From Balanoglossus misakiensis (Eukaryota > Hemichordata): 64,000 nt of DNA. Shown piece by piece: positions 33,984-46,154 of this stretch. Made by a program: the position numbers and the translations under genes. The stretch is from assembly GCA_040954595.2 (NCBI GenBank), contig CM082582.2, positions 310,001 to 374,000 of the forward strand. The letters run 5' to 3'. Below the pieces are notes generated by a model. It ran no database searches. It was not told the origin of the DNA and saw only the letters and a program-made list of their open reading frames with translations. Each line of letters starts with the position of its first letter. The first letter of the stretch is position 1.

Positions 33984-36035
33984 CCCCCCCCCCCCCTACA
34001 TTATATGCGGTACGCCGATGTCAGCTTACCCGGCAGTACTGCAGGCCGTGCCCCCAAATAACGTCGGTGTTTGAAACGCCCTGGTTAAATTCGGGCTTTC
34101 TCTATAAATTGACAGGCAATAATGCAGTCCTACCCGAACAAATGTCGAGTGTTGACCCGCTGTGACTTTCCCTCTTCGGTTTGCCCGACTTAGCCAACGT
34201 CTTTGTACTAATGTGTCGGGTCTTTTGCAGAGCCAGGCCGAAGGAAATCCGACTTGATCACCGTTGCTAACGAACGCTAGTGTCTGTCATGGTGTGCCGG
34301 GGTTTTAGTCGAGCCAGGCCGTAGGAGATCTGACTTGATCATCGTGGTCAATGTACGCGTGTTTCCGCTCTAAAGTGCCGGGGCTTCAGCTAAACCATGC
34401 CGTAGGAAATCTGGCGTAATCACCGTTGATAACTCACGCCAGTCTGTGTAATATAGAGCCGGTGCACCAGCCGAGTCACGCCGTAGGAAATCTGACTTGA
34501 TCAACGTGGTCAATGTACGCCTGTTTCTGCTCTAAAGTGCCGGGGCTTCAGCTGAGCCAGGCCGTAGGAAACCCGACGTGATTACCGTTGTTAACTTACG
34601 CCAGTCTGTGTCCTATATATAGTGCCGGGGCATCAGCCGTGCCAGGCCGAAGGAAATGTGAGTAGATCAACGTGGTCTCTGTACGCGTGTTTCTGCTCTA
34701 GAGTGTCAGGGCTTTAGCAAAGCCATGCCGTAGGAAATCTGACTTGATCAACATTGCTAACGAACGCTAGTGTCTGTCATAGTGTGCCGGGGTTTTAGTC
34801 GAGCCAAGCCGTAGGAGATCAGACTTGATCAACGTGGTCTCTGTACGCGTGTTTCTGCTCTAGAGTGCGGGGGCTTTATCCAACCCATGCCGTTGAAAAT
34901 CTGACTTGATCACCGTTGCTAACGTACGCTAGTGTCTGTCATATTGTGACGAGATTTAGCCGAGCCAGGCCGTAGAAAAATCGACTTGTTCAACGTTATC
35001 AGTGTGCAACTGTTTCTGCTCTAGAGTGTCAGGGTTTTAGCCGACTTATGCTGTAGGAAATCTGAGTTGATGAACGGGAATTCAATGTTAGAAAACCCGT
35101 GTGGAAAGTATCTCTACCCGTTTGAAACTAAGAAAAGAATTTATTCTTATTTATTTTTTAAAAAAGACAATTTTTCGAAAACAAGTCGAAAATGGTAATT
35201 TTGTCTTGGGTGATTCAAATTATACCACATTTTCTGGAATTTGCAGCACTTTTTACAAGAGAACGACACTTCATGCTCCATAATATTTCCGAAAATGAAG
35301 AAAAGAGTTTATTTTTTATGATTTTTTAAAAATGTACCATTTTGTCAAAATATGGCCAAAATGGCTATTTTTTCTTGAATTCCGTCAATATCTCTGCATT
35401 TTTGGAGTGGTGGAAAGTTTTAACATACAATCAACATGTCATATATGATCAGGGCACCAAATTCGAAGAACGAAGGTTTTTTTATTTTATTTTTCTAAAA
35501 ATGACATTTTCAAGGAAAATTTGGTAAAACGCAATTTTGTCTGCAGTAAGCCAAATTAGACGGTCTTTTGTGGAATTTGTATCGATATATATATACGAAG
35601 AGCATTCTATACTCCATCAGATTTCCGAAAATGTAGAAAACAGGTATTTTTTGTAATTTTCAAAAATTTACCATTTTGACCAAATTGTGGTTAAAATTGT
35701 TATTTTCGTGTTGAATGCCGCCAGTGTCACTGCTTTTAAAAGTCATAAAAACTTTTAACATGCAAGCAATTGCTTATATATGATCAGGCCACCGAATTAA
35801 AAAAATAAAGAATGTTTTGCCTAAAAATGACCTTTTTGGTGCAAAAACGAATAAAACGCAATTTTTGTATTAAATCAGCTCATTCAGAGTGCATTTTTTA
35901 TAATCAGCACCATTTTTACATAAATTGGAAATTTCATACATCATCAGATATCCAAATATGAAAAAATGATTTAGATTTTAGATGATTGTCCAAAATTAGC
36001 TGATATCTAATAAATGTAGTATTGAACCGTTCTGT
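33984..36035 (+). repeat. satellite unit R1 (2.05 kb)
   Basis: C-tract, linker, monomers, AT block. Diagnostic variants: 'cccatgccgttgaaaatc' (about 34886), 'ttttttaaaaaagac', 'gtggtggaaag' and 'cagtaagcc'. These reappear together in the second half of R7. Confidence 0.9.
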
Positions 36036-37591
36036 CCCCCACCCCCCCCTACATTATATGCGGTACGCCGATGTCAGCTTACCCGGCAGTACTTCAGGCC
36101 GTGCCCCCAAATAACGTCGGTGTTTGAAACGCCCTGGTTAAATTCGGGCTTTCTCTATAAATTGACAGGCAATAATGCAATCCTACCCGAACAAATGTCG
36201 AGTGTTGACCCGCTGTGACTTTCCCTCTTCGGTTTGCCCGACTTAGCGAACGTCTCTGTACTAATGTGTCGGGTCTTTTGCAGAGCCAGGCCGAAGGAAA
36301 TCCGACTTGATCACCGTTGCTAACGAACGCTAGTGTCTGTCATGGTGTGCCGGGGTTTTAGTCGAGCCAGGCCGTAGGAGATCTGACTTGATCATCGTGG
36401 TCAATGTACGCGTGTTTCCGCTCTGAAGTGCCGGGGCTTCAGCTAAACCATGCCGTAGGAAATCCGGCGTAATCACCGTTGATAACTTACGCGAGTCTGT
36501 GTCATATAGAGCCGGTGCACCAGCCGAGTCACGCCGTAGGAAATCTGACTTGATCAACGTGGTCACTGTACGCCTGTTTCTGCTCTAGAGTGCCGGGGCT
36601 TCATCTGAGCCAGGCCGTAGGAAACCCGACGTGATTACCGTTGTTAACTTACGCCAGTCTGTGTCCTATATATAGTGCCGGGGCATCAGCCGTGCCAGGC
36701 CGAAGGAAATGTGAGTAGATCAACGTGGTCTCTGTACGCGTGTTTCTGCTCTAGAGTGCCGGGGCTTTATCCAAGCCATGCCGTAGAAAATCTGACTTGA
36801 TCACCGTTGCTAACGTACGATAGTGTCTGTCATATTGTGACGGAGATTTAGCCGAGCCAGGCCGTAGAAAAATCGACTTGTTCAACGTTACCAGTATGCA
36901 ACTGTTTCTGCTCTAAAGTCTCAGGGTTTTAGCCGACTTATGCTGTAGGAAATCTGAGTTGATGAACGGAAATTCAATGTTAGAAAACCCGTGTGGAAAG
37001 TATCTCTACCCGTTTGAAACTAAGAAAAGAATTTATTCTTATTTTTTTTCTAAAAATGACATTTTCAAGGAAAATTTGGTAAAACGCAATTTTGTCTGCA
37101 GTGAGCCAAATTAGATTGTCTTTTGTGGAATTTGTATCGATATATACATACGAAGAGCATTCTATACTCCATCAGATTTCCGAAAATGTAGAAAACAGGT
37201 ATTTTTTGTAATTTTCAAAAATTTACCATTTTGACCAAATTATGGCTAAAATTGTTATTTTCATGTTGAATGCCGCCAGTGTCACTGCTTTTAAAAGTCA
37301 TAAAAACTTTTAACATACAAGCAATTGTTTATATATGATCAGGTCACCGAATTAAAAAAAATAAAGAATGTTTGGCCTAAAAATGACCTTTTTGGTGCAA
37401 AAACGAATAAAACGCAATTTTGTATTAAATAACCTCATTCAGAGTGCATTTTTTTATAATCAGCACCATTTTTACATATATTGGAAATTTCATACATCAT
37501 CAGATATCCAAATATGAAAAAATGATTTAGATTTTAGATGATTGTCCAAAATTAGCTGATATCTAATAAATGTAGTATTGAACCGTTCTGT
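36036..37591 (+). repeat. satellite unit R2 (1.55 kb, one AT subrepeat deleted)
   Basis: The AT block passes straight from 'gaatttattcttatt' to 'ttctaaaaatgac' (about 37040), losing one subrepeat plus neighbouring sequence. Eight rather than ten full monomers. The C-tract is interrupted by one A. Nearly identical in structure to R8. Confidence 0.9.
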
Positions 37592-39646
37592 CCCCCCCCC
37601 CCCCCTTACATTATATGCGGTACGCCGATGTCAGCTTACCCGGCAGTACTGTAGGCCGTGCCCCCAACACACGTCGGTGTTTGAAACGCCCTGGTTAAAT
37701 TCGGGCTCTCTCTATAAATCGACAGGCAATAATGCAGTCCTACCGGAACAAATGTCGAGTGTTGACCCGCTGCGACTTTCCCTCTTCGGTTTGCCCAACT
37801 TAGCCAACGTCTTTGTACTAGAGTGTCGGGTCTTTTGCAGAGCCAGGCCGAAGGAAATCCGACTTGATCACCGTTGCTAACGAACGCTAGTGTCTGTCAT
37901 GGTGTGCCGGGGTTTTAGTCGAGCCAGGCCGTAGGAGATCTGACTTGATCATCGTGGTCAATGTACGCGTGTTTCCGCTCTAAAGTGCCGGGGCTTCAGC
38001 TAAACCAGGCCGTAGGAAATCCGACGTAATCACCGTTGATAACTTACGCCAGTCTGTGTCATATAGAGCCGGTGCACCAGCCGAGTCACGCCATAGGAAA
38101 TCTGACTTGATCAACGTGGTCAATGTACGCCTGTTTCTGCTCTAGAGTGCCGGGGCTTCAGCTGAGCCAGGCCGTAGGAAACCCGACGTGATTACCGTTG
38201 TTAACTTACGCCAGTTTGTGTCCTATATATAGTGCCGGGGCATCAGCCGTGCCAGGCCGAAGGAAATGTGAGTAGATCAACGTGGTCTCTGTACGCGTGT
38301 TTCTGCTCTAGAGTGCCAGGGCTTTAGCCAAGCCATGCCGTAGGAAATCTGACTTGATCAACGTTGCTAACGAACGCTAGTGTCTGTCATAGTGTGCCGG
38401 GGTTTTAGTCGAGCCAAGCCGTAGGAGATCAGACTTGATCAACGTGGTCTCTGTACGCGTGTTTCTGCTCTAGAGTGCCGGGGCTTTATCCAACCCATGC
38501 CGTAGGAAATCTGACTTGATCACCGTTGCTAACGTACGCTAGTGTCTGTCATATTGTGACGGAGATTTAGCCGAGCCAGGCCGTAGAAAAATCGACTTGT
38601 TCAACGTTACCAGTGTGCAACTGTTTCTGCTCTAGAGTGTCAGGGTTTTAGCCGACTTATGCTGTAGGAAATCTGAGTTGATGAACGGGAATTCAATGTT
38701 AGAAAACCCGTGTGGAAAGTATCTCTACCCGTTTGAAACTAAGAAAAGAATTTATTCTTATTTATTTTGTAAAAAAGACAATTTTTCGAAAAAAAAGTCG
38801 AAAAATTGCAATTTTGTCTTGGGTGATTCAAATTATACCGCCTTTTCTGGAATTTGCAGCACTTTTTACAAGAGAACGACACTTCATGCTCCATAATATT
38901 TCCGAAAATGAAGAAAAGAGTTAATTTTTTATGATTTTTCAAAAATTTACCATTTTTGTCACAATATGGCCAAAATGGCTATTTTTCTTGAATTCCGTCA
39001 ATATCTCAGCATTTTTGGAGTAGTCGGGAGTTTTAACATACAATCAACATGTCATATATGATCAGGGCACCAAATTCGAAGAACAAAGGTTTTTTTTTTT
39101 TTTTCTAAAAATGACATTTTCAAGGAAAATTTGGTAAAACGCAATTTTGTCTGCAGTGAGCCAAATTAGACGGTCTTTTGTGGAAATTGTATCGATATAT
39201 ACATACGAAGAGCATTTTACACTCCATCAGATTTCCGAAAATGTAGAAAACAGGTACTTTTTGTAAATTTCAAAAATTTACCATTTTGACTAAATTGTGG
39301 CTAAAATTGTTATTTTCGTGATGAATGCCGCCAGTGTCACTGCTTTTAAAAGTCATAAAAACTTTTAACATACAAGCAATTGTTTATATATGATCAGTTC
39401 ACCGAATTAAAAAAAAAAAGAATGTTTTGCCTAAAAATGACCTTTTTGGTGCAAAAACGAATAAAACGCAATCTTGTATTAAATCAGTTCATTCAGAGTG
39501 CATGTTTTATAATAAGCACCAATTTTACATATAATGGAAATTTCATACATCATCAGATATCCAAATATGAAAAAATGATTTAGATTTTAGATGATTGTCC
39601 AAAATTAGCTGATATCTAATAAATGTAGTATTGAACCGTTCTGTTT
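37592..39646 (+). repeat. satellite unit R3, reference layout
   Basis: C-tract 37592-37605; linker 37606-37822; ten monomers 37823-38636 (mean 81 bp), odd ones ending in the 'gctagtgtctgtcat' or 'cgccagt.tgtgtc' style and even ones in 'gtttctgctctaga' style, hence a dimer of about 163 bp; a partial eleventh monomer to about 38700; AT block about 38700-39640. In the AT block three subrepeats align on 'ttcggaaat..atggag' / 'ttccgaaaa' landmarks. A palindromic CTATATATAG occurs once, between monomers 5 and 6. Short recurring ORFs of about 60-67 codons are by-products of the repeat. Confidence 0.9.
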
Positions 39647-41894
39647 CCCCCCCCCCCTATATTATATGCGGTACGCCGATGTCAGCTTACCCGGCAGTAC
39701 TGCAGGCCGTGCCCCCAACTAACGTCGGTGTTTGTAACGCCCTGGTTAAATTCGGGCTTTCTCTATAAATTGACAGGCAATAATGCAGTCCTACCCGAAC
39801 AAATGTCGAGTGTTGACCCGCTGTGGCTTTCCCTCTTCGGTTTGCCCGACTTAGCCAACGTCTTTGTACTAGAGTGTCGGGTCTTTTGCAGAGCCAGGCC
39901 GAAGGAAATCCGACTTGATCACCGTTGCTAACGAACGCTAGTGTCTGTCATGGTGTGCCGGGGTTTTAGTCGAGCCAGGCCGTAGGAGATCTGCCTTGAT
40001 CATCGTGGTCAATGTACGCGTGTTTCCGCTCTAAAGTGCCGGGGCTTCAGCTAAACCAGGCCGTAGGAAATCCGACGTAATCACCGTTGATAACTTACGC
40101 CAGTCTGTGTCATATAGAGCCGGTTCACCAGCCGAGTCACGCCGTAGGAAATCTGACTTGATCAACGTGGTCAATGTACGCCTGTTTCTGCTCTAGAGTG
40201 CCGGGGCTTCAGCTGAGCCAGGCCGTAGGAAACCCGACGTGATTACCGTTGTTAACTTACGCCAGTCTGTGTCCTATATATAGTGCCGGGGCATCAGCCG
40301 TGCCAGGCCGAAGGAAATGTTAGTCGATCAACGTGGTCTCTGTACGCGTGTTTCTGCTCTAGAGTGTCAGGGCTTTAGCAAAGCCATGCCGTAGGAAATC
40401 TGACTTGATCAACGTTGCTAACGAACGCTCAATATTTTTAAGCGTAATTTGAAAACATACCTTTTTACTCGGTTTTATGTGTAACGTGTTCGATTGTGTC
40501 CTTTTAACTATTTTTACCAGCCTTGTATTTTTTAATCTACTGTTTTAGCTGTGCACAATGCGCTGAGACGTATGTGTAGCGCATTTTAAACAATTCTTAA
40601 TAATAATAATAATAATAATAACGCTAGTGTCTGTCATAGTGTGCCGGGGTTTTAGTCGAGCCAAGCCGTAGGAGATCAGACTACATCAACGTGGTCTCTG
40701 TACGCGTGTTTCTGCTCTAGAGTGCCGGGGCTTTATCCAAGCCATGCCGTAGAAAATCTGACTTGGTCACCGTTGCTAACGTACGCTAGTGTCTGTCATA
40801 TTGTGACGGAGATTTAGCCGAGCCAGGCCGTAGAAAAATCGACTTGTTCAACGTTACCAGTGTGAAACTGTTTCTGCTCTAGAGTGTCTGGGTTTTAGCC
40901 GACTTATGCTGTAGGAAATCTGAGTTGATGAACGGGAATTCAATGTTAGAAAACCCGTGTGGAAAGTATCTCTACCCGTTTGAAACTAAGAAAAGAATTT
41001 ATTCTTATTTATTTTGTAAAAAAGACAATTTTTCGAAAACAAGTCGAAAATGGTAATTTTGTCTTGGGTGATTCAAATTATACCACATTTTCTGGAATTT
41101 GCAGCACTTTTTACAAGAGAACGACACTTCATGCTCCATAATATTTCCGAAAATGAAGAAAAGAGTTTTATTTTTTATGATTTTTTAAAAATGTACCATT
41201 TTGTCAAAATATGGCCAAAATGGCTATTTTTTTCTTGAATTCCGTCAATATCTCTGCATTTTTGGAGTGGTCTAAAGTTTTAACATACAATCAACATGTC
41301 ATATATGATCAGGGCACCAAATTCGAAGAACGAAGGTTTTTTTATTTTATTTTTCTAAAAATGACATTTTCAAGGAAAATTTGGTAAAACGCAATTTTGT
41401 CTGCAGTGAGCCAAATTAGACGGTCTTTTGTGGAATTGGTATCGATATATATATACGAAGAGCATTCTATACTCCATCAGATTTCCGAAAATGTAGAAAA
41501 CAGGTATTTTTTGTAATTTTCAAAAATTTACCATTTTGACCAAATTGTGGTTAAAATTGTTATTTTCGTGTTGAATGCCGCCAGTGTCACTGCTTTTAAA
41601 AGTCATGAAAACTTTTAACATGCAAGCAATTGCTTATATATGATCAGGTCACCGAATTAAAAAAATAAAGAATGTTTTGCCTAAAAATGACCTTTTTGGT
41701 GCAAAAACGAATAAAACGCAATTTTGTATTAAATCAGCTCATTCAGAGTGCATTTTTTATAATCAGCACCATTTTTACATATAATGGAAATTTCATACAT
41801 CATCAGATATCCAAATATGAAAAAATGATTTAGATTTTAGATGATTGTCCAAAATTAGCTGATATCTAATAAATGTAGTATTGAACCGTTCTGT
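39647..41894 (+). repeat. satellite unit R4, carrying a LINE 3'-end insertion
   Basis: Standard unit plus the 190-bp insertion at 40430-40619. Diagnostic variants: 'ctatattatatg' after the C-tract, 'tttgtaacg', 'ctgtggcttt', 'ccggttcacc' and 'actacatcaacg'. All recur in the first half of R7. Confidence 0.9.
40430..40619 (+). mobile_element. 5'-truncated LINE 3' end with (TAA)n tail, copy 1
   Basis: A 190-bp insertion flanked by AACGCT on both sides (40424-40429 and 40620-40625). It ends in about nine TAA repeats preceded by 'gtgtagcgcattttaaac', the look of an L2-group LINE 3' end or a SINE sharing one. Absent from other units. Confidence 0.75.
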
Positions 41895-44103
41895 CCCCCC
41901 CCCCTACATTATATGCGGTACGCCGATGTCAGCTTACCCGGCAGTACTGCAGGCCGTGCCCCCAAATAACGTCGGTGTTTGAAACGCCCTGGTTAAATTC
42001 GGGCTTTCTCTATAAATTGACAGGCAATAATGCAGTCCTACCCGAACAAATGTCGAGTGTTGACCCGCTGTGACTTTCCCTCTTCGGTTTGCCCGACTTA
42101 GCCAACGTCTTTGTACTAATGTGTCGGGTCTTTTGCAGAGCCAGGCCAAAGGAAATCCGACTTGATCACCGTTGCTAACGAACGCTAGTGTCTGTCATGG
42201 TGTGCCGGGGTTTTAGTCGAGCCAGGCCGTAGGAGATCTGACTTGATCATCGTGGTCAATGTACGCGTGTTTCCGCTCTAAAGTGCCGGGGCTTCAGCTA
42301 AACCATGCCGTAGGAAATCCGGCGTAATCACCGTTGATAACTCACGCCAGTCTGTGTCATATAGAGCCAGTGCACCAGCCGAGTCACGCCGTAGGAAATC
42401 TGACTTGATCAACTTGGTCAATGTACGCCTGTTTCTGCTCTAAAGTGCCGGGGCTTTAGCTAAACCATGCCGTAGGAAATCCGACGTAATCACCGTTGAT
42501 AACTTACGCCAGTCTGTGTCATATAGAGCCGGTGCACCAGCCGAGTCACGCCGTAGGAAATCTGACTTGATCAACGTGGTCAATGTACGCCTGTTTCTGC
42601 TCTAGAGTGCCGGGGCTTCAGCTGAGCCAGGCCGTAGGAAACCCGACGTGATTACCGTTGTTAACTTACGCCAGTCTGTGTCCTATATATAGTGCCGGGG
42701 CATCAGCCGTGCCAGGCCGAAGGAAATGTGAGTAGATCAACGTGGTCTCTGTACGCGTGTTTCTGCTCTAGAGTGTCAGGGCTTTAGCAAAGCCATGCCG
42801 TAGGAAATCTGACTTGATCAACGTTGCTAACGAACGCTAGTGTCTGTCATAGTGTGCCGGGGTTTTAGTCGAGCCAAGCCGTAGGAGATCAGACTTGATC
42901 AACGTGGTCTCTGTACGCGTGTTTCTGCTCTAGAGTGCCGGGGCTTTATCCAACCCATGCCGTAGAAAATCTGACTTGATCACCGTTGCTAACGTACGCT
43001 AGTGTCTGTCATATTGTGACGAGATTTAGCCGAGCCAGGCCGTAGAAAAATCGACTTGTTCAACGTTATCAGTGTGCAACTGTTTCTGCTCTAGAGTGTC
43101 AGGGTTTTAGCCGATTTATGCTGTAGGAAATCAGAGTTGATGAACGGGAATTCAATGTTAGAAAACCCGTGTGGAAAGTATCTCTACTCGTTTGAAACTA
43201 AGAAAAGAATTTATTCTTATTTATTTTGTAAAAAAGACAATGTTTCGAAACAAAGGCGAAAATGGTAATTTTGTCTTGGGTGATACAAATTATACCACCT
43301 TTTCTGGAATTTGCAGCACTTTTTACAAGAGAACGACACTTCATGCTCCATAATATTTCCGAAAATGAAGAAAAGAGTTAATTTTTTATGATTTTTTAAA
43401 ATTTTACCATTTTGTCAAAATATGGCCAAAATGGCTATTTTTTCTTGAATTCCGTCAATATCTCTGCATTTTTGGAGTGGTCGAAACTTTTAATATACAA
43501 TCAACATGTCATATATGATCGGGGCACCAAATTCGAAGAACAAAGGTTTTTTTATTTTTTTTTCTAAAAATGACATTTTCAAGGAAAATTTGGTAAAACG
43601 CAATTTTGTCTGCAGTGAGCCAAATTACACGGTCTTTTGTGGAATTTGTATCGATATATACATACGAAGAGCATTCTATACTCCATCAGATTTCCGAAAA
43701 TGTAGAAAAGGGTATTTTTTGTAATTTTGAAAAATTTTCCATTTTGACCAAATTGTGGCTAAAATTGTTATTTTCGTGTTGAATGCCGCCAGTGTCACTG
43801 CTTTTAAAAGTCATAAAAACTTTTAACATACAAGCCATTCTTTATATATGATCAGGTCACCGAATTAAAAAAATAAAGAATGTTTTGCCTAAAAATGACC
43901 TTTTAGGTGCAAAAACGAATAAAACGTAATTTTGTATTAAATCAGTTCATTCAGAGTGCATTTTTTATAATCAGCACCATTTTTACATATAATGGAAATT
44001 TCATACATCATCAGATATCCAAATATGAAAAAATGATTTAGATTTTAGATGATTGTCCAAAATTAGCTGATATCTAATAAATGTAGTATTGAACCGTTCT
44101 GTT
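41895..44103 (+). repeat. satellite unit R5 (2.21 kb, one extra monomer dimer)
   Basis: Monomers 3 and 4 are duplicated (about 42440-42605), which explains the extra 160 bp and shows that the dimer is the unit of change. Confidence 0.9.
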
Positions 44104-46154
44104 CCCCCCCCCCTATATTATATGCGGTACGCCGATGTCAGCTTACCCGGCAGTACTGCAGGCCGTGCCCCCAACTAACGTCGGTGTTTGTAACGCCCTG
44201 GTTAAATTCGGGCTTTCTCTATAAATTGACAGGCAATAATGCAGTCCTACCCGAACAAATGTCGAGTGTTGACCCGCTGTGACTTTCCCTCTTCGGTTTG
44301 CCCGACTTAGCCAACGTCTTTGTACTAGAGTGTCGGGTCTTTTGCAGAGCCAGGCCGAAGGAAATCCGACTTGATCACCGTTGCTAACGAACGCTAGTGT
44401 CTGTCATGGTGTGCCGGGGTTTTAGTCGAGCCAGGCCGTAGGAGATCTGCCTTGATCATCGTGGTCAATGTACGCGTGTTTCCGCTCTAAAGTGCCGGGG
44501 CTTCAGCTAAACCAGGCCGTAGGAAATCCGACGTAATCACTGTTGATAACTTACGCCAGTCTGTGTCATATAGAGCCGGTGCACCAGCCGAGTCACGCCG
44601 TAGGAAATCTGACTTGATCAACGTAGTCAATGTACGCCTGTTTCTGCTCTAGAGTGCCGGGGCTTCAGCTGAGCCAGGCCGTAGGAAACCCGACGTGATT
44701 ACCGTTGTTAACTTACGCCAGTCTGTGTCCTATATATAGTGCCGGGGCATCAGCCGTGCCAGGCCGAAGGAAATGTGAGAAGATCAACGTGGTCTCTGTA
44801 CGCGTGTTTCTGCTCTAGAGTGCCAGGGCTTTAGTTAAGCCATGCCGTAGGAAATCTGACTTGATCGAAGTTGCTAACGAACGCTAGTGTCTGTCATAGT
44901 GTGCCGGGGTTTTAGTCGAGCCAAGCCGTAGGAGATCAGACTTGATCAACGTGGTCTCTGTACGCGTGTTTCTGCTCTAGAGTGCCGGGGCTTTATCCAA
45001 GCCATGCCGTAGTAAATCTGACTTGATCACCGTTGCTAACGTACGCTAGTGTCTGTCATATTGTGACGGAGATTTAGCCGAGCCAGGTCGTAGAAAAATC
45101 GACTTGTTCAACGTTACCAGTGTGCAACTGTTTCTGCTCTAGAGTGTCAGGGTTTTAGCCGACTTATGCTGTAGGAAATCTGAGTTGATGAACGGGAATT
45201 CAATGTTAGAAAACCCGTGTGGAAAGTATCTCTACCCGTTTGAAACTAAGAAAAGAATTTATTCTTATTTATTTTGTAAAAAAAGACAATTTTTCGAAAA
45301 AAAGTTGAAAATGGTAATTTTGTCTTGGGTGATTCAAATTATACCGCCTTTTCTGGAATTTGCAGCACTTTTTGCAAGAGAACGACACTTCATGCTCCAT
45401 AATATTTCCGAAAATGAAGAAAAGAGTTAATTTTTTATGATTTTTCAAAAATTTACCATTTTTGTCAAAATATGGCCAAAATGGCTATTTTTCATGAATT
45501 CCGTCAATATCTCTGCATTTTTGGAGTGGTCGAGAGTTTTAACATACAATCAACATGTCATATATGATCAGGGCACCAAATTCGAAGAACAAAGTTTTTT
45601 TTTGTTTTTTTTCTAAAAATGACATTTTCAAGGAACATTTGGTAAAACGCAATTTTGTCTGCAGTGAGCCAAATTAGATTGTCTTTTGTGGAATTTGTAT
45701 CGATATATACATACGAAGAGCATTCTACACTCCATCAGATTTCCGAAAATGTAGAAAACAGGTATTTTTTGTAATTTTCAAAAATTTACCATTTTGACCA
45801 AATTATGGCTAAAATTGTTATTTTCGTGTTGAATGCCGCCAGTGTCACTGCTTTTAAAAGTCATAAAAACTTTTAACATACAAGCCATTCTTTATATATG
45901 ATCAGGTCACCGAATTAAAAAAATAAAGAATGTTTTGCCTAACAATGACCTTTTAGGTGCAAAAACGAATAAAACGTAATTTTGTATTAAATCAGTTCAT
46001 TCAGAGTGCATTTTTTATAATCAGCACCATTTTTACATATAATGGAAATTTCATACATCATCAGATATCCAAATATGAAAAAATGATTTAGATTTTAGAT
46101 GATTGTCCAAAATTAGCTGATATCTAATAAATGTAGTATTGAACCGTTCTGTTT
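44104..46154 (+). repeat. satellite unit R6 (2.05 kb)
   Basis: Standard layout. Shares 'tttgtaacg' and 'gatctgccttgatc' with R4 and R7 but lacks the LINE fragment. Confidence 0.9.

Noticed and set aside
37823-38636. tRNA-like or snoRNA genes because monomers are about 81 bp
   Set aside because: No B-box-like GGTTCGANTCC, no cloverleaf arms and no C/D or H/ACA boxes were found in the monomers.
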